Assembly: GCF_001661345.1 (NCBI RefSeq)
Contig: NW_017962919.1
Span: forward strand, 922,512 to 986,511
Source of the DNA: Ascoidea rubescens DSM 1968
Lineage: Eukaryota > Ascomycota > Saccharomycetes > Ascoideales > Ascoideaceae
DNA length: 64,000 bases
Direction of reading: 5' to 3'
The translations under genes and the position numbers were made by a program. Every line of letters starts with the position of its first letter. The stretch's first letter is position 1. Shown here in pieces: positions 10,075-20,900 of this stretch. The notes beneath the pieces are model-generated. The model had not been told where the DNA came from, did not search any database, and was given only the letters and a program-made list of their open reading frames with translations.

Positions 10075-10725
10075 CTAGGAGTTAGCATCATCAACCCCAT
10101 TGATATAATTGAGTCGAGTTGAGAAAAAGTGGTGACAAAACACCCACTTCTCCAGCTCAGCGTGAAGATCAAGAAGCTCTCTCATTCTTTTAATATCAAT
10201 TACTCCTGGTTCTTTCAACAATTCGACGGCATCCAATTGCGTAAAAAGTTTCATCCAGCCAAAACCATCCAAAGCTGATTCCACAATACCAACATCTTTG
10301 TTTAATGTGTGATAATTAGCACCGATACAATCAGTAATATAAATTGCATTTTTAACGGCTAGTGTAAAGTTATACCTAAAATGCTCGTGAGAATCTAAAC
10401 CAGCAAATAATTGTCGAATGTTTTCAAATTCTTTGTTTAAAAGTTGGAACGGAGGGGTAGAAGAACCATCAAATTTGAATTCATAATGATTCATATCTGG
10501 GAAAAATAGAATAATTTCAGATTTTTCTAAATTTGAATAAAACCCACATGAATCAGCGATCTCAAATTTAAAGTTTACAAATTTTTTAAATGGAAAATCA
10601 ATAAGTAAACTTGATGTCTCTAATAGCACCGTATAAAAGAATAAAAGAAAAATTGAAAATGAAAGTTCATTTAGTAATTTATTAAGGGCATTTTTTGGGA
10701 AGATGTTTCTTTGAATCCAGTCCAT
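10075..10725 (-). CDS. Hypothetical protein, 216 residues
   Basis: I do not recognise this protein. It starts at the ATG at 10725 and has one hydrophobic segment near the N-terminus (about residues 22-42, LSFSIFLLFFYTVLL), so it may be anchored in a membrane. The rest is mixed alpha/beta-like sequence with aromatic residues (SHEHFRYNFTLAVKNAIYITD, ALDGFGWMKLFTQLD) and a helical, acidic C-terminus (MRELLDLHAELEKWVFCHH). Composition and codon use look like a real gene. It is in the same orientation as the broken F-box/LRR gene upstream and lies in a poorly conserved stretch, so it may be a lineage-specific gene. Confidence 0.5.
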   Translation of the reverse strand: MDWIQRNIFPKNALNKLLNELSFSIFLLFFYTVLLETSSLLIDFPFKKFVNFKFEIADSCGFYSNLEKSEIILFFPDMNHYEFKFDGSSTPPFQLLNKEFENIRQLFAGLDSHEHFRYNFTLAVKNAIYITDCIGANYHTLNKDVGIVESALDGFGWMKLFTQLDAVELLKEPGVIDIKRMRELLDLHAELEKWVFCHHFFSTRLNYINGVDDANS

Positions 10726-11355
10726 TAATGATGTATTAAAGATTGAAAAATGGAATTTTGAAATCTTTTGCGATAACAGGATTTGCCTGATTCGTGGTTT
10801 TTTTTAATCGAATTGGTATTTTAAATTTAGTTTGTTGAAACATTTGGCTCCATTTGAATTTTTTTATATCTTTCCATTTATTCATTAAATAATTTTGATT
10901 ATTTATACCAAATTTGAAAATTATCAACGATTGATATATTGAAGTAGCGTTTTCACTGCATGGTTGAGCACATCGCATGGATCGACCAACTAGAAATAGC
11001 TTCTGCAGCAGAATTCTGCAGTATTCTGCAACAAGTAAAGTGTATTCTAGGTGATAGCTGCAGGATCCAGCCCAGATGCTGAAACCAATTAGGAAAGAGC
11101 CCACAACATGACAAAAGTGGCCATTCCCAAATTGGCCATACGATGAGAGCTGATGTGGATTTGCTTTTGTTGTGGCCACTTCTAGAATTGGATAGAGTTG
11201 GATCGGGTTTGCCACTTGAAGATTAGAATTGCATTTGATAAAAATGACTAAAAATAAATAAATAGAAGAATCCAGGCTTTGAAGATGGAATATCTCGCNA
11301 ACACAATAACAGACTAAAAATATAACAGATTAAAAAGGGAAAGAGATTGTAAATT
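10726..11355. other. Intergenic region with a more GC-rich block
   Basis: The upstream flank of the 216-residue ORF. Bases 10960-11220 are richer in G and C than their surroundings and hold repeated CTGCAG/ATTCTGCA words and two GGCCA-type words (TGGCCATTCCCAAATTGGCCA near 11120), which look like promoter sequence. A minus-strand frame (11215-10736) lacks an ATG near its start and is probably not coding as a whole. One unresolved base (N) lies at 11299. Confidence 0.4.
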
Positions 11356-13580
11356 TCATGGTTCACACAAAGCTTCGAGAATTGATAAACTGTTGACCGA
11401 AAATTTATTAACATTTGGAGCTTCATCAATTTTTTGGCATCTCTTTGGAAGGTTTTTTAAGCCCTCGGAATATGTGATTCTATTTTCATAGTACACAGAT
11501 TTTCTCATATTATCAGGTTTTTCAGGTTTTTCAGGTTTTTCAGGTTTTTCGGTAGTTTCTCGGTTAGATGCATTATTCCGAAATTCGAATTTTGGACCTA
11601 GATCATTGGTTAGCTTTTCAATTCTATTCCCCTCTCTATTCAATTCCCTTCTCTATTCAATTCTCCTAATTCTTTTAATCTTTCACATCTCTCAATTTTT
11701 GTGATACAGTCTTCCAATAAATCTAGTCTTTTCAAATTTGTTAACCCAGATAAGCTTTCTAGTTTAAAAATTTGGTTACATAAAAGGTTTAACACTTCTA
11801 AATTATGTTGATTATTTAAATTTTCAATTTTTTTTATTTGATTCGATTCTAAATTTAGCTTCTTTAGTGATTTCAAGCTATTAAATCTTCAAAATTTTCC
11901 ATTTTGCGAATCCTATTCCAACTTAAATTCAACCTTAATACCTTACTAATTTGATTGGAATTATTAGTTTCGGAGGGTCTACTTAGATTATGATCTGTAT
12001 CAGCTGACGATTTCAACGCTTGTGTTTTTATTGTTTTTTTAATGTGATTGCCCCATAGATACAACGTTTTTATTTTTGACAAATTCGTCAAATCTAAACT
12101 TTGGATAGGTTCATCACAATGAATTCTTACAAATTTCAAATTACCCCACTGTTCTGGAATTTTGAAATCTTTAATATCAACAGTAAATACAGTTAATTTT
12201 TTTAGATTGGTCAAATTTTGGAAAACTACCGTATCGAGTTAGATTTTCTTTCAGATGTATTGTCAAGTTCAATAAAACTAAGTCAATCCATGTTGGGAAT
12301 TTTATAATTTTATCTGGGATCTCCAAACGCATTTTCAATGATTTTAAGTTTGCTAATCTTTCTTGAAATCTTATTGAATCTGCAATTTCGTTTTCCGAAT
12401 AGATAACCTACAAGTTTTCAGGAAAGCCTATATTAGTAATACTAGATATGATATTTCTTTGAATATTCAACCAACTTGATAAAGGAAACTGCTCCAAGTT
12501 ATCAGTACTGGATAGTTTATTATTCTCTAAATCAAGTTTTAATAACTTTGGGAGTGTATTGGAATTATCAATTCTGTTAATGTTTTTGTATGTCAATAAC
12601 AATGATTTCAAATTGTATAAACAAACGTTTGAAAAAACACTTAATTTATTGAATGATAAATCAAGATTCAACAAATTGAGACATGGCTCTAAATCAGGAA
12701 AGATGCTGAATTGATTATTGGACAAATTTAAGTCAACCAAATTGCACAAATTGTTCAAATCAGTGAGCATATTTAGACAATTGCTGGAAAGATCAAGTGA
12801 ATTCAAGCTTATTAGAAGTGGTAATTGAGTAATTGACCAAATATTTAGACCAAACAAACATAGATGCTTCAAATTCAACAATATAGAGCTCCCAAATTGT
12901 TTGGAGATGTTTAATTGCTTTGTAATATGTTGTNAACAATAGGGATTTGTTTTTGATTTAATTCGCTCAAATATAAATAATTTATACTTGTGGTCATCTT
13001 GTACTTTTTTTGTTAAGGTCCGAGATATTTGCCATTTGCTTTGATCGGATGGAAATAGCAACTTGTAATATTTCATGGTATCTGTAACATCGAATTCAAC
13101 AATAGAAATCTCATTTGGGCATCTAGTTTCAAAAAATATCAATAGAGTCGTTTGCTGTAAAGATTCAAACACTGTAGGAAGTCTGAACTTAGCTTTGCTC
13201 AATAAATTTGATTCTATTGTAGTATACACAATCAACTGCTTTGTATACCATCTCAATTCGTTTCTGAATAATGAAGCATTATTAATTTGTAAAACTAAAT
13301 GCTGTTTTAATTGTGGGAGACATTGACTTCTTATGACTGTCACATATTTTGATGATAATCTTTCACCAATGATTTCAACTGTATCGAAAAGTACAGAATA
13401 TGCACTTATTTTTAGTAATGGGTTGTTTGATAATGTGAAAGAAACTACTTTGTCAATTGGTATATCATATAACATACGCTGAACAATAAAAATCGGCAAA
13501 CCATCCAATACATTGGGTAAGTCATCCAGTATATTGGAATTATATTGAATATTATTGTTCCAGAAATTGAAAAAGTGCAT
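11356..13580 (-). pseudogene. Broken F-box/leucine-rich-repeat gene
   Basis: From the ATG at 13580 a 390-codon frame begins with an F-box-like segment (LPNVLDGLPIFIVQRMLYDIP, with helices up to about residue 70), passes a middle region and enters leucine-rich repeats (LKHLCLFGLNIWSITQLPLL, LNSLDLSSNCLNMLTDL, LVDLNLSNNQFSIFPDL). The frame meets a TAG at 12410-12408, continues in the same frame for about 60 codons, then shifts. Further repeats follow in two more frames (12214-11873 and 11876-11640), and a Lys/Glu/Pro-repeat tail comes in a last frame (11643-11356; four PEK units). The order of the parts is intact. F-box/LRR proteins are SCF ubiquitin-ligase receptors. Single Ns at 12954 and nearby mean some breaks may be sequencing errors. 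Confidence 0.75.
11506..11552 (-). repeat. Tandem TTTTTCAGG repeat coding for Pro-Glu-Lys units
   Basis: Four to five copies of a 9-base unit (TTTTTCAGG on the plus strand) within the last part of the broken F-box/LRR gene. Read on the minus strand they give repeated EKP tripeptides. Such units expand by replication slippage. Confidence 0.8.
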
Positions 13581-15208
13581 GTTTGTAAGCTATAATTGAC
13601 TTTTCTTTTCACTTCTTATTGTTTATAGCATTTTCAGTCAACGACTCAAGCTTCTATTTATATCAACAATGTTAAACAGTTTTGTTTTATACATAAAAGC
13701 AATGAAGCTGCAATGAGTTGGATTGCCGGTGTTATCCACCTGTACATGCAGATTATAACAGCTGCCGTTTCGAGTAATAAGTCNGGTCTCACTACCTTAT
13801 TTTATAGAAATGTTTTTTCGGGTTTTGTTAAAGGTTTTGTTGCTATTGTGAAAGCAACTAAAGATAATTTGCTCATTCTCGAATGGTATAATATATCAAC
13901 AAAAATAAAATATATGTTATTAATATAAAATTTAATTTGCGTTTCAGGCTTCTCTATCAATGTTATCTTATTTTTCTTCAATNTAGTGATAAAAATTATT
14001 GCTTTTGGATTATTTTTCACAAAATTTCACCTATTTCAATAAAACACACAGCACAAGTTACAGTTTACCAGTTTCAATCCAAAGCGTTCATTATCATTAC
14101 ACACCAGTCTATACACCATTTTTTTTATATCTATAAAAGCTGATAATGTCCTTAAATATTAAGCTGAAAAATTAACTGTGAACTCAATTTATAACCTTTT
14201 AGAGTTTCCAAAAATTATCTTCATCACATTTTAGGTGAAATCTGATTGCCGTTTAGTTTAATTTAATTTATAATAAATTAATTGAATAAAGAGCACAACT
14301 AAAATCAAATTAAAATAATAAGATCTAGCATAATTATCAAATAATATTTATAATATATCTGAGAAATTATAGTTTTTGCAATTCAAGTTTATTTGTTTCA
14401 TCTCTTAAACAGTTTTTTTTTTATTTTATGATTTATTCTAGATTTTTTATTTTCTAATTGCTAATTCTATTGTTCTGTGCTGCATTGTGTTGTAATAAAA
14501 AATGATTTAAATTTTATACCAAAACCAATGGATGAATATCTTAATAAAAATTGAAATTTATGTAGAGACTATTTGGATTTTTGACAGATGCTGTTTTCTG
14601 CTAAATTTCACTCTGATCAGATAAATTAATTGAATATTATAAGAAATAAATTTTCAATTTCCTATTACCCAATCTAAAATTTGACTCATTCTAATAAATT
14701 TTGGGGTTAAAAACTAATTTTTCATTTAAGTGTTTCAGGTTTTTTAAACGATTTTTATGAGTTTCTATTGTTATTTATGACTCTTCAGTTATGATTACTG
14801 TTGGGTAGAAAACACCTTCCAAAACCACCTTTACAACTATTTTCAAGATGATGCTCTGTGATGATCTTGAGATGCAACTGTTCTTCCTGAGTTATTAGCA
14901 TGGAAGTATTTGGATCTCACCACTAAAGTGCTTCTACCAGATTGAAAACAATTAATCTATGAAATCAACAGCCATGTAGAGCCCAAGATTCAACAAGCTA
15001 TCTGGATAAAGCAAAGAGGAGGGAGTAAACTGTGCTGATGATCTACAGAGCAAAGAGTCCCACTGTCACAGGGCCGGAAGGAGGGCACGTGGAACGGGCG
15101 CGAAGCCCTGTTTGAGGTGGATTTGAAGCTGGAAACAAGGACGATAAGAAGCTCAGAGAAAGGTGGTTTAGATGTCTGGCAGAGGGAGAGATACTGCATT
15201 GATCCAGC
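13581..15208. other. AT-rich intergenic region, 1.6 kb
   Basis: The region lies between the divergent F-box/LRR pseudogene and the mannosyltransferase. 13.6-14.8 kb is strongly AT-rich with no convincing frame; single Ns lie at 13784 and 13983. From about 14.95 kb the sequence becomes GC-richer, with a CACGTG at 15086-15091, 118 bases upstream of the mannosyltransferase ATG. This is most likely its promoter. I see no RNA gene. Confidence 0.5.
15086..15091. promoter_or_regulatory. CACGTG (E-box/Cbf1-type) site upstream of the mannosyltransferase
   Basis: The palindrome CACGTG in the GC-rich block 118 bases before the mannosyltransferase ATG. This is the core site of Cbf1/Tye7-type bHLH factors in yeasts. 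Binding is inferred. Confidence 0.4.
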
Positions 15209-17074
15209 ATGAACTCACGAAGACTTAGGCAAATACAGTTGTTTGCAATCGTATCGCTATCGGTGGTGTTGTTGTACAAGTTCAGTGCGTTCTCCAGCAA
15301 TACCACCAAGTACAGTTTGTCTCTCAGCAATGCCACGACCCAGAGTGATATAACCGTCAAGTACAATCGAGACCAGGACAATATACAGCAGTTTAGCGAG
15401 CAGTTTAATTTCAATCGCACCACAAAAATTATCACCACTCATTTTGGGGTCCAGAAGAGGGAGACTGATGTTTATGGAGACAACAAATATGTGATTTTTG
15501 AGCCAGTATCGCCGTTGAGGAATGTCTACTATCCAGGCTATGTGAAAGCAAATGCGACGTTGTTTTCACTAGTGAGAAACAACGACATAATTGGACTAGT
15601 CTCCTCAATTATTTCTGTTGAAAACCGTTTCAACAAATATTACAATTACGACTGGGTGATTGTGACAGACAGAGGGTTTACGGCCAATTTTAAGAAAATC
15701 GTGGCCTCCTACTGTTCAGGAAAAGTGATTTTTTACCATTTGAACAAAAGACAGTATTGGGTGATACCCAACCATGTGGACAAGAACTTGGCCAAAAAAT
15801 CAAGAATAGCTTTGCGAAAGAAAGCCAATTTATTCCCAAATATCAAAAGAACCAACACTGATAGTTTCAAGCACATGTCTCGCTTTTATTCGGGTTTGTT
15901 CTACAACATTGAGCCTTTGTTGAACTATTCTTCGTATTGGAGAATCGAACCCAATATCCAATTGCAGTGCGATATCCAAGAGTATGATATATTAAAGGAA
16001 TTTGAAAAGGGCAGCTACAAGTTTGCAATCAGCTTGATAGATACTGCTGACAAATACATGTCGGAAAAAATATGGAATGTGACACTCAAATATTTAAATG
16101 ATTTGAAGCAGAATAATAAGAGAGAATTCAAAAGTTTGACCAGCTTTCATAGCAATTTGTTGAGGTTTGTTAGTGATACTGATGACAATATTTTAAAGGG
16201 AGACTATAACGATTGCGTGTTTTACACGGGAAATGAAATTGCAGACTTGAACTTTTTAAGAAGCGAGAAATATTGCAAATTATTTGATCTTTTTGATACC
16301 AACGGTGGTATTTACTACAATAACTGGCCTGATTATATCATCAGAACCATAATCATGTCGTTGGTACTCGATTTTAAAAAAGATTTCTTGTTTCTTGACC
16401 AGCACTCTGGCATACCACTAGGATACTACAACCTTAAAGACAATAAAAACAACTGTCCATTGGCAATTGTTGACGATGAACTGAATAGCAGTGGGGAGAA
16501 TAGCAATAGAAAAAGCTTGTACGTGCAGAACAACTGCTACTGTGATCCCAAATTGAATTCAAACTGGAATTTGTATGAAGATTTAAATGACTCTATTGAC
16601 GAGGAGTTGGACGCAGAAGATTTGTATAACCTATTGAGAAGCAATACCAACTACCAAAACAGAAATATTTTTGGCAATTCAAACTCCTGCATTGACAAGT
16701 TCTACAAAAGTTTGAAGATCAACAAACCAGTGGAGGAATTGAAGCAGTTGAACGAGATTGTGATCAAAGAGCAGATTCTGAAACTAGAAAACGAAAAGTA
16801 CATTGAGGAAGATCTACAAACCGTGGAAGAGCTCTTTATTGACGACGAGTTAAACGAAATCGATGTCGATGAGGATTTGCAAGACTCCATTGAAGAGCAG
16901 GAAGAGAGTCTCAACAACCAAGGGGACGTCAACGACAACGAGAACGAGAACGAAAACGGAAACGAGAACGAAAACGGAAACGAGAACGAAACCGAAGACA
17001 CGGCCGAGCCCGAAGAGGCAAAGCCCAACCTCGAAGCAGCGCCACAAAGCCATAACGACGCTCCCCAGCCCTAA
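15209..17074 (+). CDS. Kre2/Mnt1-family alpha-1,2-mannosyltransferase, with acidic tail
   Basis: A Golgi type II membrane enzyme that should transfer mannose from GDP-mannose to glycoproteins. After a short cytosolic tail (MNSRRLRQIQ) comes a signal anchor (about residues 9-30, LFAIVSLSVVLLYKFSAF). The glycosyltransferase-15 domain covers about 110-410, with the family landmarks in order: NATLFSLVRNNDI, DWVIVTDRGFT, MSRFYSGLFYNIEPLL, YWRIEPNIQLQCDI, TGNEIADLNFLRS with the conserved Glu, and GGIYYNNWPDYIIRTIIMSL. The usual EPD metal-site motif reads EPN. A C-terminal extension of about 150 residues is acidic and ends in ENENGNENENGNENE repeats, which is atypical for the family. The exact subfamily (KTR4/5/6/7-like) cannot be fixed by eye. 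The gene has at least two in-frame CTG codons (16481, 16778). Confidence 0.92.
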   Translation: MNSRRLRQIQLFAIVSLSVVLLYKFSAFSSNTTKYSLSLSNATTQSDITVKYNRDQDNIQQFSEQFNFNRTTKIITTHFGVQKRETDVYGDNKYVIFEPVSPLRNVYYPGYVKANATLFSLVRNNDIIGLVSSIISVENRFNKYYNYDWVIVTDRGFTANFKKIVASYCSGKVIFYHLNKRQYWVIPNHVDKNLAKKSRIALRKKANLFPNIKRTNTDSFKHMSRFYSGLFYNIEPLLNYSSYWRIEPNIQLQCDIQEYDILKEFEKGSYKFAISLIDTADKYMSEKIWNVTLKYLNDLKQNNKREFKSLTSFHSNLLRFVSDTDDNILKGDYNDCVFYTGNEIADLNFLRSEKYCKLFDLFDTNGGIYYNNWPDYIIRTIIMSLVLDFKKDFLFLDQHSGIPLGYYNLKDNKNNCPLAIVDDELNSSGENSNRKSLYVQNNCYCDPKLNSNWNLYEDLNDSIDEELDAEDLYNLLRSNTNYQNRNIFGNSNSCIDKFYKSLKINKPVEELKQLNEIVIKEQILKLENEKYIEEDLQTVEELFIDDELNEIDVDEDLQDSIEEQEESLNNQGDVNDNENENENGNENENGNENETEDTAEPEEAKPNLEAAPQSHNDAPQP

Positions 17075-17517
17075 ACCACACGCACCAGTACGCGCCAACC
17101 AGCACCTCTCTACTTGCTCTAACCGTGAAACCTGCCTGTGGCTGCGGGTCTGAGCTGCAGAGCCAATCACGTGTCTTCGAAGCAAAAATTTAATCCCTAT
17201 TGACTGTTTTCCTCTGCTTTATCTTTGCCTTCTGCTTCTTTTCCTTCCTCTCCTTTTCTCGCGAAATCCATCCAACCAGCAGCACATCTTCACTCCCATT
17301 GAAAAGCAAGCATCTAATCCATTGATTCTTCCTTCTTCTTTGATACCTTTCCTTTTTTTTCTCCTGTTTTGCTCCATCCATACAGTTTGTATTCCTAGAT
17401 CCTGTTTTACGTGGCGTTCCATACACCTCCATATTATTTTCATAGATCTATCTCTATTTTTCTAAATCATTTATTGATTTTACTATTCTGTAAATTTATA
17501 TTAGTAATCTTTCAAAA
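17075..17517 (+). promoter_or_regulatory. NOT1 upstream region, entirely free of ATG
   Basis: The region between the mannosyltransferase stop and the NOT1 frame. It contains a CACGTG at 17168-17173 and long pyrimidine tracts (17190-17400), typical of yeast promoters and leaders. Reading base by base, I find no ATG on the plus strand from 17041 to 17798, so there is no upstream AUG and no AUG for NOT1 itself. I see no GTATGT donor that would allow a spliced start codon. TAA at 17491-17493 closes the NOT1 frame upstream. Confidence 0.6.
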
Positions 17518-17937
17518 CTGTCTCAACAAATTAATTCTGCGCTGAAGGGCGCTAATCCCAACATCAACATCAATAATAATATCAATAATAACAACAACAA
17601 CAATAATAATAATAACAACAGCAGCAGTAATAGGTCGGCTTCATCCACTCCTATCAATATTAACTCTTTACTTCAAACAGCGGTTTTACCAAACCAAAAT
17701 AAAAACTTATCCAATAATTCCAATCAATCGCTATCTCAAAATTCTTTAGACCTAATTTCTACAATAAGCGCTCAGCTATTCTTGTTGGCTTCATCCATTA
17801 ATGACGAAACCTGGGACTCTACAGTAAGGCAAATTTGCCATTTATCTCAATCCAATCCACCAGAAGTCTATGCTACTTATTTACGCCACTTAATCAATCA
17901 TTCTTCTACCGAAATCTCTTCTGCTAATAATCAATCA

Positions 17938-17997
<60 letters not shown>

Positions 17998-20900
17998 TAC
18001 ATTTCTAATCCTAATGCTTCATTCAACTTTAAATCTCCTCTTGAAAAGTTAATCTTCCAAGAATTGAATTTGATTACCGAAAATCCTATCAACTTAAAAA
18101 AATTCTTTCTCGCCGTTCAAATTGAGAATAATTTTTTATCACAATTCACTTGGGAGACCTTTTTACACCACTTCCAATTAGACAATTATCAAAAGTTCTT
18201 ATTATCTTTAACTTTTCATACAAACTTAAACACTTTATCCCATAACAATGATTTCGGCATTGATGCCTTTGACAATAATCAACAAAAAAAATTAGATCCC
18301 ATCCTTCTTGAACAATCCGCTCAATCCTTAATCAAATACTTACCTTCCATTTTGGAATGCTTAAAAGACAAATCCTATAGATTTCATAATCTAAATAACC
18401 CCCAGGTTCTTATTGACTTGTTTCGTTTGCTATGCTCAATATCCTCCTCTTCATACTTGAAAACTGATTCCGATATAATCATTTTCCCCCACTTATCTGA
18501 CGTTTTGATCATATTTTACTACATCAACTTCAAACTCACTTTCTTAAATTCTCAAAATATTAAATTTTTTCTAGAAACCTTAAACTCAATTCTAAATGCT
18601 TACTTGAAGAAGAATCCAATAATTTCAAGCTTATCAATTCCCTTCAAAGATAAAATCTCAAACATACCCCCAGAACTATTAACTCCTGATAAGTTGTTAA
18701 ATAATCTATTGTTTGTTCAAAAAGATTTAAATGATCAATTAAAATTCGACCAGGCCATTGCCATTATTCTATCTGAAGTCTTGGTTCCAAAATCTCAAAG
18801 ACTAACAAACTCAAATCCAGATGGCCTAACTTCTTTAACTCCACTATCTGTCCCTGAATCAATGGCAATCGGCTCTCAGTTGAAACTTTTATTTCAAAAT
18901 CTATATTTATCCTCCACAAATTCTGAAAATATTCAAATAAATCAAATAAAACCCGATTGGAATTCCATTTTGGACTTGATTTTAACAAACTATTTAAAAG
19001 AAATCAGCTATGTCAATTATCAACCTTCAGTCGCCTCTATTTGCAACTTTTTATCCTCTCTAGTATCTGATGAAATCATTGATTTATTTTTCGTCAAGCT
19101 AGCCACTTTAGATACAATCAACAACCACTTGAGATATTTAATTTTCAATTACATGCACTATTTGTCTCCAGCTGAAGGCGCCTTTAATTTTTTTAAATGC
19201 ACAAACTTGAAAACTGTTTTTCAAACTTTTGACGATGGATCAAACGATGAAGTTGGTGGCTTTTCTCCTTCCACTATCTCCAACTTTAAAAATGAAAAAA
19301 ATTCTTTATGTTACTATTTAAACATATCCAAGTTTTATCTCAAGATAATTTCAATTACTGGAAAAACTGACCCCTCAACGAAATTGTTTGAAAATGATTT
19401 ACGAGATGCCCCCGAATATATTGCTCTTGCTGCCCTCGATATTGAGAAATTTCAGAATTTGCCAATTGTTGTGGACGTAATAGACAGCATTATTGCCCAT
19501 TTGTTGACAACTTCTAATTCACTTGGTTTATTAACCCTAATTGCAAAAAAATATGCTTCTCTTGATCAAAATTTTAATCACTTTATTTCTTTGGTTTTTG
19601 AAATTTCTCAAAGAAACAAAGATCCCGCTTCGATAATCAAAATCACTTTGCTTTTAAAAGATTCGAATTACATGATTCCCTTTTTAAGCTATATCTGGCC
19701 ATTACAATTCCCTCTTTGTTTGACTTTTTCGTCTGAATTTGTTGCACAGGACGGTGAAACAAAGTTGATCGAGAAATTTTTCACCACTGATATAATTGAT
19801 AGAATTGTTTCTGAAAAACCACTTCCGATTCCCTTAAGTGCTCTTTCCATTCAGGATTTCAAGAGCTTCATTTTCAATCACATTTGGTCATTCTTGGAAC
19901 AAAAGGCTAATAACCAACAAAAGAACTCTACCATCTTAAATTCCAATTCTATTTTGCCCCTTCAAATACTCAGTTTTTTTTTAAAGTTGTTAGACAAGCT
20001 AGCAACTGGCCTACCTGATGCAGGAGAAAAATTAGATATCATCAAAAAAAAATGTATTGATACTTATCCTAGATTGATCAATTTTGGAAATGGACATGAT
20101 GATGCGATATTGAAAAGTGCTGCTGAATCACCTACTAATTTATTTGTTGAAGAAACTGAAGCCAAAATGAAAAGCTATTTTGTTCAACTATATGACAAAG
20201 TCACTGGTGTTAGAGATTTAGTTTTAGTCTTAGGAAAATATAAGGAATCAGATAATCCTGCTGAACAGGATTTATTTGCGTGCATCATTCATTCTCTATT
20301 AGATGAGTATAAATTTTTTCCTTCTTATCCAATGACACCTCTAAAATTAACTTCTCTTTTGTTTGGCTCATTAATTCATTTTCAAATTATTCAAGGTCTT
20401 ACTCTAACAATTTGCTTACAATATATTTTGGAATCTTCCAAGGACCACATTGAATCTAATAAGTTTAAATTTGCTGTGCAGGCTTTGACAGTATGCAAAA
20501 ATAGACTTGTAGAATGGCCTTCATACTGTAATTTCCTTTTACAATCTTCTAATCTTTCAACTCAACCAGAAATTTACAAAGTTATTGAGAATGTTGTTAC
20601 TGGAAAGCTAAAAATGAACTCTAATGATGGGAACTCCTCTGGAAACTCTCAAAGCAATGGTAATATAATTTTCAAATCTGTTAAAGCTACCTCGGTGGTT
20701 GAAAATGATGTTTTTCAAGAGAATCCTGACCATGATATTTCGGATAAACTCTTATTTATCCTTAATAATATTACTTTCTCTAATTTTGATACCAAGATGC
20801 CTGATATTAAAAGTCTTTTGGTGGATAAATATTATGGTTGGTTTTCGAATTATTTGATTAAAGACAGAATTGAAACAGAAGCAAACAATCATCCTCTATA

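Noticed and set aside
13713-14143. Short overlapping ORFs with an unresolved base
   Set aside because: AT-rich, low-complexity, overlapping on both strands and lacking protein-like pattern.
14840-15050. Possible C/D-box snoRNA (TGATGA and CTGA words)
   Set aside because: Only one C/D pair about 35 bases apart, no terminal stem and no clear guide. Such words are frequent by chance.
16850-17185. Frames overlapping the 3' end of the mannosyltransferase gene on both strands
   Set aside because: Repetitive GAACGAGAAC sequence keeps several frames open. The conserved protein occupies only the listed frame.
17190-17443. Minus-strand Lys/Arg-rich frames in the NOT1 leader
   Set aside because: They are the complement of pyrimidine tracts typical of yeast promoters and leaders; no conserved sequence.
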